Shown: positions 6,104 through 14,951, numbered from the stretch's first letter. The stretch is 64,000 nt of DNA from JAWLHU01 sp049325315 (GCA_049325315.1 JBMONB010000098.1:1-64000), one strand, 5' to 3'. Program-made: numbers and translations. Notes: generated by a model not told the origin, from the sequence alone.

Positions 6104-8932
6104 ATGTCAAAGCCGTGGCACCAGCTGGAGGCGGACGAGGTCTTCGCCGCCCTCGCTGTTCAGCCAGAGACCGGTCTCTCCACCGGCGAGTGCCAGAAGA
6201 GGCTCGAAGAGCTCGGCCCCAACCTGCTGGCATCTGCCCCCCGCCCGCCCTGGTGGCGGATGCTGCTGGCCCAGTTCCAGGACTTCATGGTTCTCGTGCT
6301 GCTGGTGGCCACCGCCATCTCCGCCGGCATGGGCGAGACGGCTGATGCGATCACCATCGTCGTGATCGTGATCATCAACGCCGTTTTGGGCTTCGTGCAG
6401 GAGTACCGGGCGGAGCGCTCGCTGGAGGCGCTCAAGGAGCTGGCCGCGCCCACCGCCCGGGTCCGGCGCGGCGGGCAGGAGCTGAACGTGGCGGCCCGGG
6501 ACCTGGTGCCAGGCGATATCCTCCTGGTGGAGGCCGGCGACCGGATTCCGGCCGATGGACGCCTGATCGAGGCCATGGGCCTGGAGGCGGAGGAGTCGGC
6601 GCTGACCGGCGAGTCGCTGCCGGTCCGCAAGTCGGCCTCCTGGACCGGCTCGGAGGATGCCTCCCTGGGCGACCGGCGGAACATGCTCTACATGGGCACC
6701 ACCGCCACCCGGGGCCGGGGCGTTGCCGTGGTGGTCGCCACCGGCATGGAGACGGAGATGGGGCGCATCGCCGGCATGATGCAGGAGGTGGAACAGGAGG
6801 AGACCCCGCTCCAGCGCCGGCTCGAGCAGCTGGGCAAGTGGCTGGTGATGGCCTGCCTCGGCGTCTGCGCCATCGTGGTGGTGGCCGGCCTCTTGCGCAC
6901 CGAGAACCTGACCAGCGCCGAGGTGACCCAGCTCTTCCTGGCCGGCGTCTCGCTGGCGGTGGCTGCCATTCCCGAAGGGCTGCCCGCCATCGTCACCGTC
7001 GCCCTGGCGATGGGCGTGCAGCGCATGATCAAGCGCAACGCCATCGTCCGCCGGCTCCAGGCCGTGGAGACGCTGGGCTGCGCCACGGTGATCTGCTCGG
7101 ATAAGACGGGCACACTGACAAAGAACGAGATGATGGTCCGGGCCGCCTGGGCCGGCGGTCGTCGCTACGAGGTGACCGGCGACGGCTACCGCCCATCCGG
7201 CGAGTTCCTGCTCGACGGCGACCTGGTCAGCCCGCTGGAGGAGCCGGCGCTGGCCCAGGCGCTCAAGTCGGCGGCCCTCTGCTCCAACGCCCTGCTGGTG
7301 CAGGCTGCCGGCAAGAAGGGGAAGCGGGGCGACAAGGGCGGACACACCGTCCAGGGCGACCCCACCGAGGGGGCCCTGGTGGTGGTGGCCCAGAAGGGCG
7401 GCTACCGTCCGGCCACCTTACAGGAGCGGTTCCAGCGGCTGCTGGAGATCCCCTTCGAGTCGGAGCGGCGCCGCATGTCGGTGCTGACCCGGGAGGAGTC
7501 CGGGGGGATCGCCGTTCATGTAAAGGGCGCCCCCGACACGATCCTCGACCTGGCCGGCCACATTCTGATCGACGGCCAGATCGTGGAGCTGACCCCCGAG
7601 CTGCGCAAGGCGATTCTCGCCGAGAACGAGCGGATGGCCGATCAGGCGCTTCGGGTGCTGGCGGTCGCCTTCCGACCCATGGGGCAGAAGGCAGAGAGCG
7701 CCAGCGGCCTGGCCGATCTGCCCACCGACCAGGCGGCGGCCCGCCTGGAGCGGGATCTGGTCTTCGTTGGCCTCTTCGGTATGATCGATCCGCCCCGCCC
7801 CGAGGTGAAGAAGGCGGTGGCGGCGGCGAACCGGGCCGGCATCCGCACGGTGATGATCACGGGCGATCATCCGTCCACGGCGCTGGCGGTGGCCCGGGAA
7901 CTGGCCATCGCTGGCGATCGGGCCATCGCCGTGACCGGGCGGCAGCTCGACGCCATGAGCGACTCCGACCTGATCGAGGTGGTCCAGGAGTGCCGGGTCT
8001 TCGCCCGGGTCTCGCCCCAGCACAAGCTCCAGATCGTCCGGGCCTTCAAGGCGCTGGGCGAGGTGGTGGCCATGACCGGCGACGGCGTCAACGACGCCCC
8101 GGCGGTGAAGGAGGCGGACATCGGCGTCGCCATGGGCAAGACCGGCACCGATGTGACCAAGGAAGCCTCGGCCATGATCCTCTCCGATGACAACTACGCC
8201 ACCATCGTGGCGGCGGTGGAGGAGGGGCGGGGAATCTATGACAACATCCGCAAATTTATCCGCTACCTGCTCTCCTGCAACACCGGCGAGGTGCTGGTGA
8301 TGTTCCTGGCCGCCGTGATGCGGCTGCCCCTGCCGCTGCTGCCAATCCAGATCCTCTTCGTCAACCTGGTGACCGACGGCCTGCCGGCCATGGCGCTGGG
8401 CGTCGATCCCCTCGATAAAGATGTGATGAACCGGCCGCCCCGGCGGCCCGACGAGGGCGTCTTCGCCCGGCGGCTTGGGATCAAGATCCTGGGCCGCGGC
8501 ACGCTGATCGGCCTGGGCACGCTGGGCGCCTTTATCATCGGGCTTTACACCGTGAAGGGCACCGCCGGAATGGCGGCGCTGAGCGATCCGGCCGTGCTCG
8601 GCCCGGCCCGGACCATGGCGCTGGCCACCCTGGTCTGCGCCCAGCTGATTCACGTCTTTGACTGCCGCTCCGAGCGCCGCTCGATCTTTGAAACCCCGCT
8701 CTTTTCGAACCCATGGCTGGTGGCTGCCGTCGCATCCTCGGTCACCGCCCTCCTGCTGGCCATTTATTGGCAGCCGATGGCCGCCATCTTCAACACAGCG
8801 CCGCTCACCAGTTCACAGTGGATCACCGTACTGGGCCTGGCGAGCCTTGGCGAGATCGTCGTCGCCCTCCGTCGCTTCGTCCTCTTTGGCCGTCCGGTGC
8901 GGCTTCGTCGCCAGATTGAGGAGGAGGCATAG
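6104..8932 (+). CDS. Cation-transporting P-type ATPase, Ca2+ (type IIA) family
   Basis: 942 residues. The order of landmarks is that of SERCA/PMR-like pumps: N-terminal cation-ATPase domain, actuator motif TGES, membrane motif IPEGLPAIVTVALAMG, phosphorylation site CSDKTGTLT with Asp about residue 333, nucleotide-binding domain, and hinge MTGDGVNDAPAVKEADIGVAMG shortened here to its core TGDGVNDAP. A C-terminal block of membrane helices follows. The PEGLP signature supports Ca2+ (or Mn2+) as cargo. The ATG at 6104 was chosen for its eight-base distance to GAGGTG; a GTG two codons earlier is less well placed. It is divergent from the WD40 gene, and its role is presumably ion export at the plasma membrane. 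Confidence 0.93.
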   Translation: MSKPWHQLEADEVFAALAVQPETGLSTGECQKRLEELGPNLLASAPRPPWWRMLLAQFQDFMVLVLLVATAISAGMGETADAITIVVIVIINAVLGFVQEYRAERSLEALKELAAPTARVRRGGQELNVAARDLVPGDILLVEAGDRIPADGRLIEAMGLEAEESALTGESLPVRKSASWTGSEDASLGDRRNMLYMGTTATRGRGVAVVVATGMETEMGRIAGMMQEVEQEETPLQRRLEQLGKWLVMACLGVCAIVVVAGLLRTENLTSAEVTQLFLAGVSLAVAAIPEGLPAIVTVALAMGVQRMIKRNAIVRRLQAVETLGCATVICSDKTGTLTKNEMMVRAAWAGGRRYEVTGDGYRPSGEFLLDGDLVSPLEEPALAQALKSAALCSNALLVQAAGKKGKRGDKGGHTVQGDPTEGALVVVAQKGGYRPATLQERFQRLLEIPFESERRRMSVLTREESGGIAVHVKGAPDTILDLAGHILIDGQIVELTPELRKAILAENERMADQALRVLAVAFRPMGQKAESASGLADLPTDQAAARLERDLVFVGLFGMIDPPRPEVKKAVAAANRAGIRTVMITGDHPSTALAVARELAIAGDRAIAVTGRQLDAMSDSDLIEVVQECRVFARVSPQHKLQIVRAFKALGEVVAMTGDGVNDAPAVKEADIGVAMGKTGTDVTKEASAMILSDDNYATIVAAVEEGRGIYDNIRKFIRYLLSCNTGEVLVMFLAAVMRLPLPLLPIQILFVNLVTDGLPAMALGVDPLDKDVMNRPPRRPDEGVFARRLGIKILGRGTLIGLGTLGAFIIGLYTVKGTAGMAALSDPAVLGPARTMALATLVCAQLIHVFDCRSERRSIFETPLFSNPWLVAAVASSVTALLLAIYWQPMAAIFNTAPLTSSQWITVLGLASLGEIVVALRRFVLFGRPVRLRRQIEEEA

Positions 8933-9001
8933 CGTTCACGTCTTCCGGTCAACCTATCCGTAGGGTTGCATAGCCAGACCGCTACGGAAGGGAGACCAGC
9001 G

Positions 9002-10183
9002 ATGAAGCGCTCAACTCTCAAGTGGATCAGCCTCTCCGCAGCCTCTGCGGTCCTGGTGGCCGGTTGCGCCGCCGGACCGAACCGCGCCCCGGAACGGGAC
9101 CCGAACGCTGGGAACAACGTCTCGACCACCACGGGCGATGCGGACGCCTGCGCCGTCGCCCTCGGCAACACCGTTGCTGCAGGCGGTACCATGAACCCCG
9201 GTGACGGCGTCGGACTCGACACCACCCCGGGCACCGCTGACCGGGCAGGCGGCGGTGCGGCGGCTGGCGGTCCGGCCGCCCCGGGCGCCGCAGGCGGCGG
9301 GGGAGCTGCAGGCGGCGGGGGAGCCGCAGGCGGCGGGGGAGCCGCAGGCGATCGGGCCGGCGGTGGGAACGGCCAGGAGATCACCGCCAACGGCGTGATC
9401 ATCGGCAACGTGGCGCTCGTCGCCCTGCCGACCCAAGACAACATGCCCACCAGCCCGCCCACGACCACCGGCGCGGGCACGATGCTCACCCCGGTCAACC
9501 CGCCGGGTCCAGGAGCCACTGGCGCCGCCCCTGGCACCACCGGAGCCGCCGCCGGCGGCGGCGCTGCCGGCACCACGGTAGGCGCCCCCGGCACCCGCAC
9601 CACGGCCGATACGATCGTGCCGGGCACCAAGGGCACCCCGGCCCCGATCACCGGCGCTGCGGCGCCGCCTGGCGGCCCGGCAGCGCCGCCTACCCCCACG
9701 GTGACCGCCCCGGCGGGTCCCGGAAACCCGAATGCGGCCGGCGCCCCTGGCGGCGTGCAGGATAACCGCTACACCGCTGCCGGCCCAGCAGGCGCAGCCG
9801 CCGATACGGCTGCCGGGGATGCCGATGCGATCGAGCGGATCAAGACCGCCTGTGACAAGTTGGCCGATATCCGGGTGGTCAACACGGCGGGCGACCGGGC
9901 CCGCCTGGCGGAGATCACCAACGCCATCCGCGATGGCCGGCCGATCACCGACTTCATGACCGACCTGACCCGCATGACCCAGGCGGCCACCTCGGTGGGC
10001 GGCGGCCGGAACGCCAACCGCGGCCCGGCCGGCACGGCTCCGGGTGCACCCGGAGCCCCGGCTGCCCCGGCGGTCCCCGATGTCGACGTCCCTGGCATCG
10101 AGGTGCCCCCGGCCGAGCCCGACGAGAATGCCCCCGCCGGCACGCCTCCTGCCACCACCCCGGTCACCCCGGGCCTGCCGTAA
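9002..10183 (+). CDS. Gly/Ala/Pro-rich lipoprotein
   Basis: 393 residues. The N-terminus is a classic type II signal peptide, with a basic start, a hydrophobic run and the lipobox VAGC at about residue 20, so the mature protein should be lipid-anchored outside the membrane. Most of the chain is low complexity: GGGAAGGGGAAGG-type tandem repeats (DNA repeat at 9290-9350) and long Pro/Ala/Thr/Gly spacers. The only globular-looking part is near residues 280-340 (IERIKTACDKLADIRVV...), faintly like the YhcN/YlaJ sporulation lipoprotein fold, but too weak to name. A strong terminator follows. The Shine-Dalgarno GAAGGGAGA supports the ATG at 9002. Confidence 0.8.
   Translation: MKRSTLKWISLSAASAVLVAGCAAGPNRAPERDPNAGNNVSTTTGDADACAVALGNTVAAGGTMNPGDGVGLDTTPGTADRAGGGAAAGGPAAPGAAGGGGAAGGGGAAGGGGAAGDRAGGGNGQEITANGVIIGNVALVALPTQDNMPTSPPTTTGAGTMLTPVNPPGPGATGAAPGTTGAAAGGGAAGTTVGAPGTRTTADTIVPGTKGTPAPITGAAAPPGGPAAPPTPTVTAPAGPGNPNAAGAPGGVQDNRYTAAGPAGAAADTAAGDADAIERIKTACDKLADIRVVNTAGDRARLAEITNAIRDGRPITDFMTDLTRMTQAATSVGGGRNANRGPAGTAPGAPGAPAAPAVPDVDVPGIEVPPAEPDENAPAGTPPATTPVTPGLP
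9290..9350 (+). repeat. In-frame 18-bp tandem repeat coding for AGGGGA units
   Basis: Three near-identical 18-bp copies of GCAGGCGGCGGGGGAGCC occur within the lipoprotein gene, encoding repeated AAGGGG. Copy number is expected to be unstable by slippage. Confidence 0.85.
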
Positions 10184-10191
10184 CGAGCGCG

Positions 10192-10227
10192 AAGCCCCCC
10201 ACCGGATTTGGCCGGGTGGGGGGCTTC
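10192..10227 (+). terminator. Strong terminator after the lipoprotein gene
   Basis: AAGCCCCCCACC pairs with GGGTGGGGGGCTT around a ten-base loop and is followed by CCTTT. Confidence 0.85.
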
Positions 10228-10252
10228 CTTTGGATGCCTCCAATTGGCGGGT

Positions 10253-10282
10253 TTGACTTCCCTTCGATCCCATCGATACAAT
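10253..10282 (+). promoter_or_regulatory. SigA-type promoter of dapF-dapL
   Basis: TTGACT, 18-base spacer, TACAAT, ending 62 bases before the dapF start. Both hexamers are one mismatch from consensus. Confidence 0.7.
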
Positions 10283-10344
10283 AGGGTGGAGTATGTATCG
10301 AGCCAAGTATTAAGCCATTATGTACACGCACGGGAGGAATCACC

Positions 10345-11205
10345 GTGGTCCGTTTTACCAAGATGGAGGGCCTGGGGAACGACTACATCTATATCAATAA
10401 CCTGGGTGGGGAGGTCCCCGAGGAGCGGCTGGCGGCGCTGTCGATCGCCGTGAGCGAGCGCCACTTCGGCGTGGGCTCCGACGGGCTGATCGTGATCCTG
10501 CCGCCCACGCAGGAGGAGCACGACTTCCGGTTCCGCATGTTCAACGCCGACGGCTCCGAGTCGGAGATGTGCGGCAACGGGATCCGCTGCTTCGCCCGCT
10601 ACTGCTACGACCGGGGTCTCACCACCAAGACCAGCTTCAAGGTCCAGACCGGGGCCGGCACGATCATCCCCGAGCTGCTGCTCGGCGAAGATGGCCAGGT
10701 GACCGGCGTTCGGGTCGACATGGGCGAGCCCCGGCTGAAGCGGGGCGAGATCCCCATGGCGGGCCCCGCCGAGGAGCGGGTGATCGACGAGGAGTTTGCG
10801 GTCGATGGCCGCACCTACCGCATCACCTGCGTCTCCATGGGCAATCCGCACGTGATGATCTACGTCGACGATGTCGATGCGGTCGATCTGGATTACATCG
10901 GGCCGAAGATCGAGCATCATCCCGCCTTCCCGCGCCGGACCAACGTCCACTTTGTGCAGGTGATCAGCGAGTCCGAGCTGAAGATGCGCACCTGGGAGCG
11001 GGGCTCGGGCATCACCCTGGCCTGCGGCACCGGCGCCTCGGCGGTGCTGGTCGCCACCCACCTGTTGGGCAAGAGCGGCCGCAAGGCCTTGATCCACCTG
11101 CCCGGCGGCGACCTGACCATCGAGTGGGATCAGGCCTCGGGCCATGTCTTCAAGACCGGTCCCGCAACCTATGTCTGCGACGGCTCCTTCCTGAAGCCGT
11201 ACTAG
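10345..11205 (+). CDS. dapF: Diaminopimelate epimerase
   Basis: 286 residues, the usual length. It converts LL-diaminopimelate to the meso form for peptidoglycan and lysine. The two catalytic cysteines are visible: Cys76 in EMCGNGIRCFARY and Cys227 in ACGTGASA. The N-terminal FTKMEGLGNDYIYI is the family's signature opening. The start is a GTG with CGGGAGGA about seven bases upstream. dapL follows 18 bases later, so the two final steps of the aminotransferase variant of the diaminopimelate pathway sit together, driven by the promoter at 10253. Confidence 0.97.
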   Translation: MVRFTKMEGLGNDYIYINNLGGEVPEERLAALSIAVSERHFGVGSDGLIVILPPTQEEHDFRFRMFNADGSESEMCGNGIRCFARYCYDRGLTTKTSFKVQTGAGTIIPELLLGEDGQVTGVRVDMGEPRLKRGEIPMAGPAEERVIDEEFAVDGRTYRITCVSMGNPHVMIYVDDVDAVDLDYIGPKIEHHPAFPRRTNVHFVQVISESELKMRTWERGSGITLACGTGASAVLVATHLLGKSGRKALIHLPGGDLTIEWDQASGHVFKTGPATYVCDGSFLKPY

Positions 11206-11223
11206 AGAGAGGAAGTGCTGTTC

Positions 11224-12396
11224 ATGCCGAAGCGCGCTCAGCGTATTGCCACCGTTCCGCCCTACCTGTTTGCCGAGATCGACCGGAAGAAGCGCGAGGT
11301 CATCGCCCGCGGCGTTGACGTGATCTCCCTGGGCATCGGCGACCCCGACCTGCCCACCCCGCAGTTCGTGGTCGATGCCATGCACAAGGCGATCGAGAAG
11401 CCCGTCTACCACCAGTACCCCGACTACGACGGCTCCCTGGCCTTCCGCCAGGCCGCCTGCACCTTCTATAAGAAGCGGTTCAACCAGGAGTTCAACCCCA
11501 AGACCGAGGCGCTGGCGCTGATCGGCTCCAAGGAGGGCCTGGCCCACATTATCTGGGCCTACATCGATGCCGGCGACATCGCCCTGGTGCCCGACCCCGC
11601 CTACCCGGTCTACAAGACCCACACCAACCTGGCCGGCGGCACCCCCTACATGATGCCGCTCAAGGCCGAGAACGATTTCCTCCCCGACCTCGACGCCATT
11701 CCGGAAGATGTGGCCCGCAAGGCCAAGCTGATGTTCCTCAACTACCCCAACAACCCCACCGGCGCCGTCGCCACCGTGGAGTTCTACCAGAAGGCGGTCG
11801 CCTTCGCCAAGCAGTACGACATTCTGATCGTCTCGGACAACGCCTATTCGGAAATGACCTACGACGGCTACACCGCCCCGTCCATCTTCGACGCCGAGGG
11901 CGCCCGCGATGTGGCGGTGGAGTTCTGGTCGCTCTCCAAGCCCTTCAACATGACCGGCTGGCGTATCGCCTTCGTGGTGGGCAACGCCGACGCCATCGGC
12001 GCCCTGGGCATCATTAAGACCAACACCGACTCCGGCCAGTTCACCGCCGTGCAGGAGGCGGCCATCGAGGCCCTCACCAGCCCCGCCGCCGACGCCTTCA
12101 TCGCCGAGATGAACGAGGTCTACCGGGTCCGGCGCGACATCGCCGTGGAGGGCCTCCGGGCCATCGGCCTGGATGCCAAGCCGATGAAGGGCTCCTTCTA
12201 CCTCTGGGTGCCGGTGCCCAAGGGCCACACCAGCGCCACCTTCGCCACCCTGCTCCTGGAGGAGGCCGGCGTGGTGGTCACCCCCGGCAGCGCCTACGGC
12301 GAGTACGGCGAGGGCTATGTCCGCGTCGCCCTCTGCCTGAAGGAGGAGCGGCTGAAGGAAGCGGTGGAGCGGATCAAGCAGCACGTCAAGGTGTAA
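11224..12396 (+). CDS. dapL: LL-diaminopimelate aminotransferase
   Basis: 390 residues, a class I/II PLP aminotransferase. N-terminal SLGIGDPDLPTP, NYPNNPTGA in the middle and the PLP lysine (about Lys239) in SLSKPFNMTGWR are all present. Similarity in pattern to DapL and the location beside dapF indicate direct formation of LL-diaminopimelate from tetrahydrodipicolinate and glutamate, bypassing the DapD/DapC/DapE steps. The ATG at 11224 is preferred over the GTG three codons upstream, which sits on top of the AGAGAGGAAG ribosome binding site. A related aspartate aminotransferase cannot be excluded by motif alone, but the dapF pairing makes DapL much more likely. Confidence 0.92.
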   Translation: MPKRAQRIATVPPYLFAEIDRKKREVIARGVDVISLGIGDPDLPTPQFVVDAMHKAIEKPVYHQYPDYDGSLAFRQAACTFYKKRFNQEFNPKTEALALIGSKEGLAHIIWAYIDAGDIALVPDPAYPVYKTHTNLAGGTPYMMPLKAENDFLPDLDAIPEDVARKAKLMFLNYPNNPTGAVATVEFYQKAVAFAKQYDILIVSDNAYSEMTYDGYTAPSIFDAEGARDVAVEFWSLSKPFNMTGWRIAFVVGNADAIGALGIIKTNTDSGQFTAVQEAAIEALTSPAADAFIAEMNEVYRVRRDIAVEGLRAIGLDAKPMKGSFYLWVPVPKGHTSATFATLLLEEAGVVVTPGSAYGEYGEGYVRVALCLKEERLKEAVERIKQHVKV

Positions 12397-12404
12397 CCGC
12401 ACGC

Positions 12405-12455
12405 AAAAAAGGCCGGCTGCGCCCCCGATCGCTCGGGCGGTTCAGTCGGCTTTTG
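12405..12455 (+). terminator. Terminator of dapF-dapL
   Basis: AAAAAAGGCCGGCTG at the left pairs with CAGTCGGCTTTTG at the right, with an internal CCCGATCGCTCGGG stem. The A-run on one side and the T-run on the other could make it bidirectional. Confidence 0.7.
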
Positions 12456-12514
12456 CCATAGCAGGCCAACAGATCGCCTCGTCGGACCGACGTAGAGAGT
12501 GAGGGGGTGAGCAG

Positions 12515-13051
12515 GTGACCGATGAGGTCCTTGTCCGGAGGGCCCAGACCGGTGATGTGGATGCGGTCGAGCAGCTGCTCCTCGCTCACCTGCCGGGCGT
12601 AGTGCGGATGCTCAGGCGGCTGCTGCCCGCCCAGGCTGACGCCGACGAGGTGGCCCAGGAGGCCTGCCTGCACGCCCTGATCGGGCTGCCGGGGCTGCGG
12701 CGCCCGGAGCTTTTCGGCTCCTGGCTCCGGACCATCGCCTACAACCGGGCGATGCAGTGGCAGCGACGGCGGTATGCCGAGGCAGCGGCCTGGCCGCGGC
12801 TCTGGGAGCCAACCGCCGGCGACGGCGGGATCCCTGCCGTCGCCGACCAGACCGACGCCCGGGCCGCCCTGGGGCTGCTCTCGCCCGCCGACCGGGATGC
12901 CCTGGTGCTCCGCTACGTGGAGGGCTGGACCTCCCGGGAGATCGCACAGGTGCAGGGAACGGCAGCCTCCACGGTCCGGTGGCGGCTCCAGAAGGCCCTG
13001 GAGCGCCTGCGCGCAACACTGGCCGACCAGAGGGAAGAGGAGGAAGACTGA
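12515..13051 (+). CDS. ECF-type RNA polymerase sigma factor
   Basis: 178 residues, with sigma-70 region 2 (VAQEACLHALIGLPGL...FGSWLRTIAYNRAMQW) and region 4 (LSPADRDALVLRYVEGWTSREIA...VRWRLQKALERL) and nothing between, the layout of extracytoplasmic-function sigma factors. Region 4 carries the helix-turn-helix. The start is a GTG, with GAGGGGGTGAG just upstream. The next gene begins two bases after the stop and encodes a zinc-finger protein instead of the usual membrane anti-sigma factor, which suggests an unusual control partner. Target promoters are not evident here. Confidence 0.9.
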   Translation: MTDEVLVRRAQTGDVDAVEQLLLAHLPGVVRMLRRLLPAQADADEVAQEACLHALIGLPGLRRPELFGSWLRTIAYNRAMQWQRRRYAEAAAWPRLWEPTAGDGGIPAVADQTDARAALGLLSPADRDALVLRYVEGWTSREIAQVQGTAASTVRWRLQKALERLRATLADQREEEED

Positions 13052-13053
13052 CC

Positions 13054-13383
13054 ATGGCTGATGCGGCAGTGCGCTGCTCCTTCTGCGGGCGCGGCGAAGA
13101 GGAGGCCTGGCGGCTGATTGCCGGCCCCGGGGTCTACATCTGCAGTGACTGTGTCGGGGTCTCCGTTCAGATTCTCACCGCCGAACCCGACGGTGCAGGT
13201 GGGTTCCGGGTGGTCTCCAGGGGTCCGGACGGCACGGTTCAGCGGGGGGAGCACGGCCCCCTGCCCCAGGTGGGCCCGGCCGAGCAGGGAAAGCACCGCT
13301 GGCTCCGGCAGTGCGGGGGCTGCGGGGCCTGGAACGTAGGGCTGGGGTTCGAGAGCTGCCTGGAGTGCGGCGGGGCGCTTTAA
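13054..13383 (+). CDS. ClpX-type zinc-finger protein, likely partner of the ECF sigma factor
   Basis: 109 residues. The N-terminus carries a four-cysteine finger, CSFCG near residue 8 and CSDCV near residue 31, as in the ClpX zinc-binding domain; there is no AAA+ module. The C-terminus has a second CxxC pair set, CGGCGAWN and CLECG, a zinc-ribbon pattern. A charged, Gly-rich linker joins them. Translation is probably coupled to the sigma gene (two-base gap, with AGAGGAGGAAG inside the sigma gene's 3' end). A regulatory role on the sigma factor, possibly redox- or zinc-sensing, is inference from position. No membrane segment is present. Confidence 0.75.
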   Translation: MADAAVRCSFCGRGEEEAWRLIAGPGVYICSDCVGVSVQILTAEPDGAGGFRVVSRGPDGTVQRGEHGPLPQVGPAEQGKHRWLRQCGGCGAWNVGLGFESCLECGGAL

Positions 13384-13390
13384 TTTGTCT

Positions 13391-13695
13391 CCTGGCTGGG
13401 CCGAAACCCATGGGGACAGGGTGGATCTCCTCTCTTCCGTCCAAAATTCGCCGATTGGTCTCCCAATGGGAGGCGAAAAATGGACGCTAGTTGGCATGAG
13501 GAGAGGGTGGCGGGGCCGAAGCCCCGGAGAACAGGGTGGATCTCCTCTCTTCCGTCCAAAACTCGCCTATTGCTCTCCCGACGGGAGGCGAAAAATGGAC
13601 GCTAGTTGGCATGAGGAGAGGGTGGATCCGCCAAATGCCTAGTGTCGGGTGGATTCGCGGTCCCTCCGTCCACAATTCGCGTCGCCATGCCGACA
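13391..13695. repeat. About 115-bp tandem palindromic repeat, two full copies and one partial
   Basis: Two copies (about 13391-13507 and 13508-13622) recur with a period of about 115 bases, and a degenerate third begins near 13647. Each carries nested inverted repeats: CTCCTCTC at the left against GAGGAGAG at the right, then CGTCCA against TGGACG, then TTCGCC against GGCGAA, around a centre such as CTCCCAATGGGAG. Each unit can therefore fold into one long hairpin. No transposase is nearby. It lies between convergent genes. Confidence 0.85.
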
Positions 13696-13706
13696 GCATG
13701 CGTGTA

Positions 13707-14270
13707 TCAGCAACCTGAGCCGGGGCGAGAAAAGCCCCGGCTGCGTCGCGCCACCGCATAGGAGGCCGCTGCATCGGCAATGCCCACCAGAAGGCCGGTG
13801 GCTGCCGGGATCAGCAGGGCGCCGATCCATGTGTTGGACAAAGGCGACTCCCGCACGAGGGCGGTCACCGGTCCACCCAACACCGCCCACTGCCAGGCGA
13901 GGGCTCCGGCCGCGGTGATGAGGGCGACCAGAGCGCTCCGATAGAGCAGACCGAAGGCCGATCCGGCTCCCACGAACCACCAGTAGGCCGAGCCGCCGCC
14001 ACGGGGGTCTCCGATCCAGGGCAGGATCACCCCGGCGTTCCGGAGCGGCTCTTCGATCAGGGAAGAGCAGATCACCGGGATTCCCCACCAGAGGACCGAT
14101 ACGGTTATGGCCTCTGCCCAGACGCGACCATCTCGAACCGCCTGCCCGATGGAACCGGCGGGACGCAGAAAGGGCCGTCCAAAGGGCGCGATCAGCCGGG
14201 CCTGGGGGACGAATGAGAGCATCGCGTAGACGATCACCCAGTAGAAAAGTCGGGTCAGTTCCGGCGGCAT
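13707..14270 (-). CDS. Hypothetical multi-span membrane protein
   Basis: 187 residues with about five hydrophobic segments (LFYWVIVYAMLSFV near the N-terminus, AITVSVLWWGIPVICSSL, YWWFVGAGSAFGLLY, LVALITAAGALAWQW, and WIGALLIPAATGLLVGIADAA). The C-terminus is basic and presumably cytoplasmic. GGGGGAGGC precedes the ATG. I do not recognise the family. It stands alone, facing the palindromic repeats at its 3' end and divergent from the gene at 14478. Base composition is like the rest of the window. Confidence 0.65.
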   Translation of the reverse strand: MPPELTRLFYWVIVYAMLSFVPQARLIAPFGRPFLRPAGSIGQAVRDGRVWAEAITVSVLWWGIPVICSSLIEEPLRNAGVILPWIGDPRGGGSAYWWFVGAGSAFGLLYRSALVALITAAGALAWQWAVLGGPVTALVRESPLSNTWIGALLIPAATGLLVGIADAAASYAVARRSRGFSRPGSGC

Positions 14271-14477
14271 GCTGGTGCCTCCCCCTCGGGTGTAGATGCT
14301 TCAATATGGACGCAACCAATGACGCTCCATTGCTCAGGACGACGAAAGGCCCCGCGAAGTTCCTGCCAGAGCGCGCAGTTTCAAAATGACTGAGATATGC
14401 CCCGGCTGTCGAACACCGGTGCCGCCACCTCCGTATTGATTAATAGATACCGGTTAAATCATTCCGGGGGTGTTGGT

Positions 14478-14951
14478 ATGGCGGAGGAGAGGCCTGTCGT
14501 TCCCTGGTCCGAAGCAGATCTGGTGGGGCCGGAGGACCGGCCGAGTCCCGCATGGGAGCTGGTGATGTATGGCTGGCGGGTTCGCGGGAACCCAACCGTC
14601 AAGGGATTCCTGGAGAGGGCGTATGGCGCCCCGGCCCCGGCCGTTCAGATGGCGCCCAAGCCGGGCGATGGCGTGATCTATGTGATCCCGTGCAAGTCGG
14701 ACGCCCCGAAGGCCCACAATCTGACCCTGAGCACCGATCATCGGACCCTCAACTGGAGTCTCTACACCCCACTGCTCGCCTTTGAGTTCCCAAAGCTGAA
14801 TGAGGACTACAAGGCGGTCTTTCCCTGCCGGCCCGAGCGCTTTGGCGAGTCCCAGGTGCTGGTCATCGATGTGAGCAGGTACCGGGTGGAGCGCATCGGC
14901 AAGGAGGAGCAGGTGGCGGCCGCCAGGGAGCTCGGGGCGGACCCGCAGTAA
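14478..14951 (+). CDS. Hypothetical protein
   Basis: 157 residues without signal peptide or membrane segment and no recognised motif. It is rich in Pro and aromatic residues, with a compact-looking centre (GDGVIYVIPCKSDAPKAHN, then LNWSLYTPLLAFEFPKL). GGGGGTG lies seven bases before the ATG at 14478; an ATG 81 bases upstream in frame lacks a ribosome binding site. Downstream are short tandem repeats and a terminator. Confidence 0.65.
   Translation: MAEERPVVPWSEADLVGPEDRPSPAWELVMYGWRVRGNPTVKGFLERAYGAPAPAVQMAPKPGDGVIYVIPCKSDAPKAHNLTLSTDHRTLNWSLYTPLLAFEFPKLNEDYKAVFPCRPERFGESQVLVIDVSRYRVERIGKEEQVAAARELGADPQ

Noticed and set aside
10228..10344. A lysine riboswitch before dapF
   Set aside because: Only about 60 bases separate promoter and start; no room for the large conserved lysine aptamer and no terminator-antiterminator pair.
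10318..12402. A 694-codon open frame opposite dapF-dapL
   Set aside because: Antisense shadow with no ribosome binding site or motif; the plus-strand genes are certain.
13487..13780. A repeat-containing protein gene on the minus strand
   Set aside because: The frame only reads through the palindromic DNA repeats, lacks a ribosome binding site and shows copy differences typical of non-coding hairpins.
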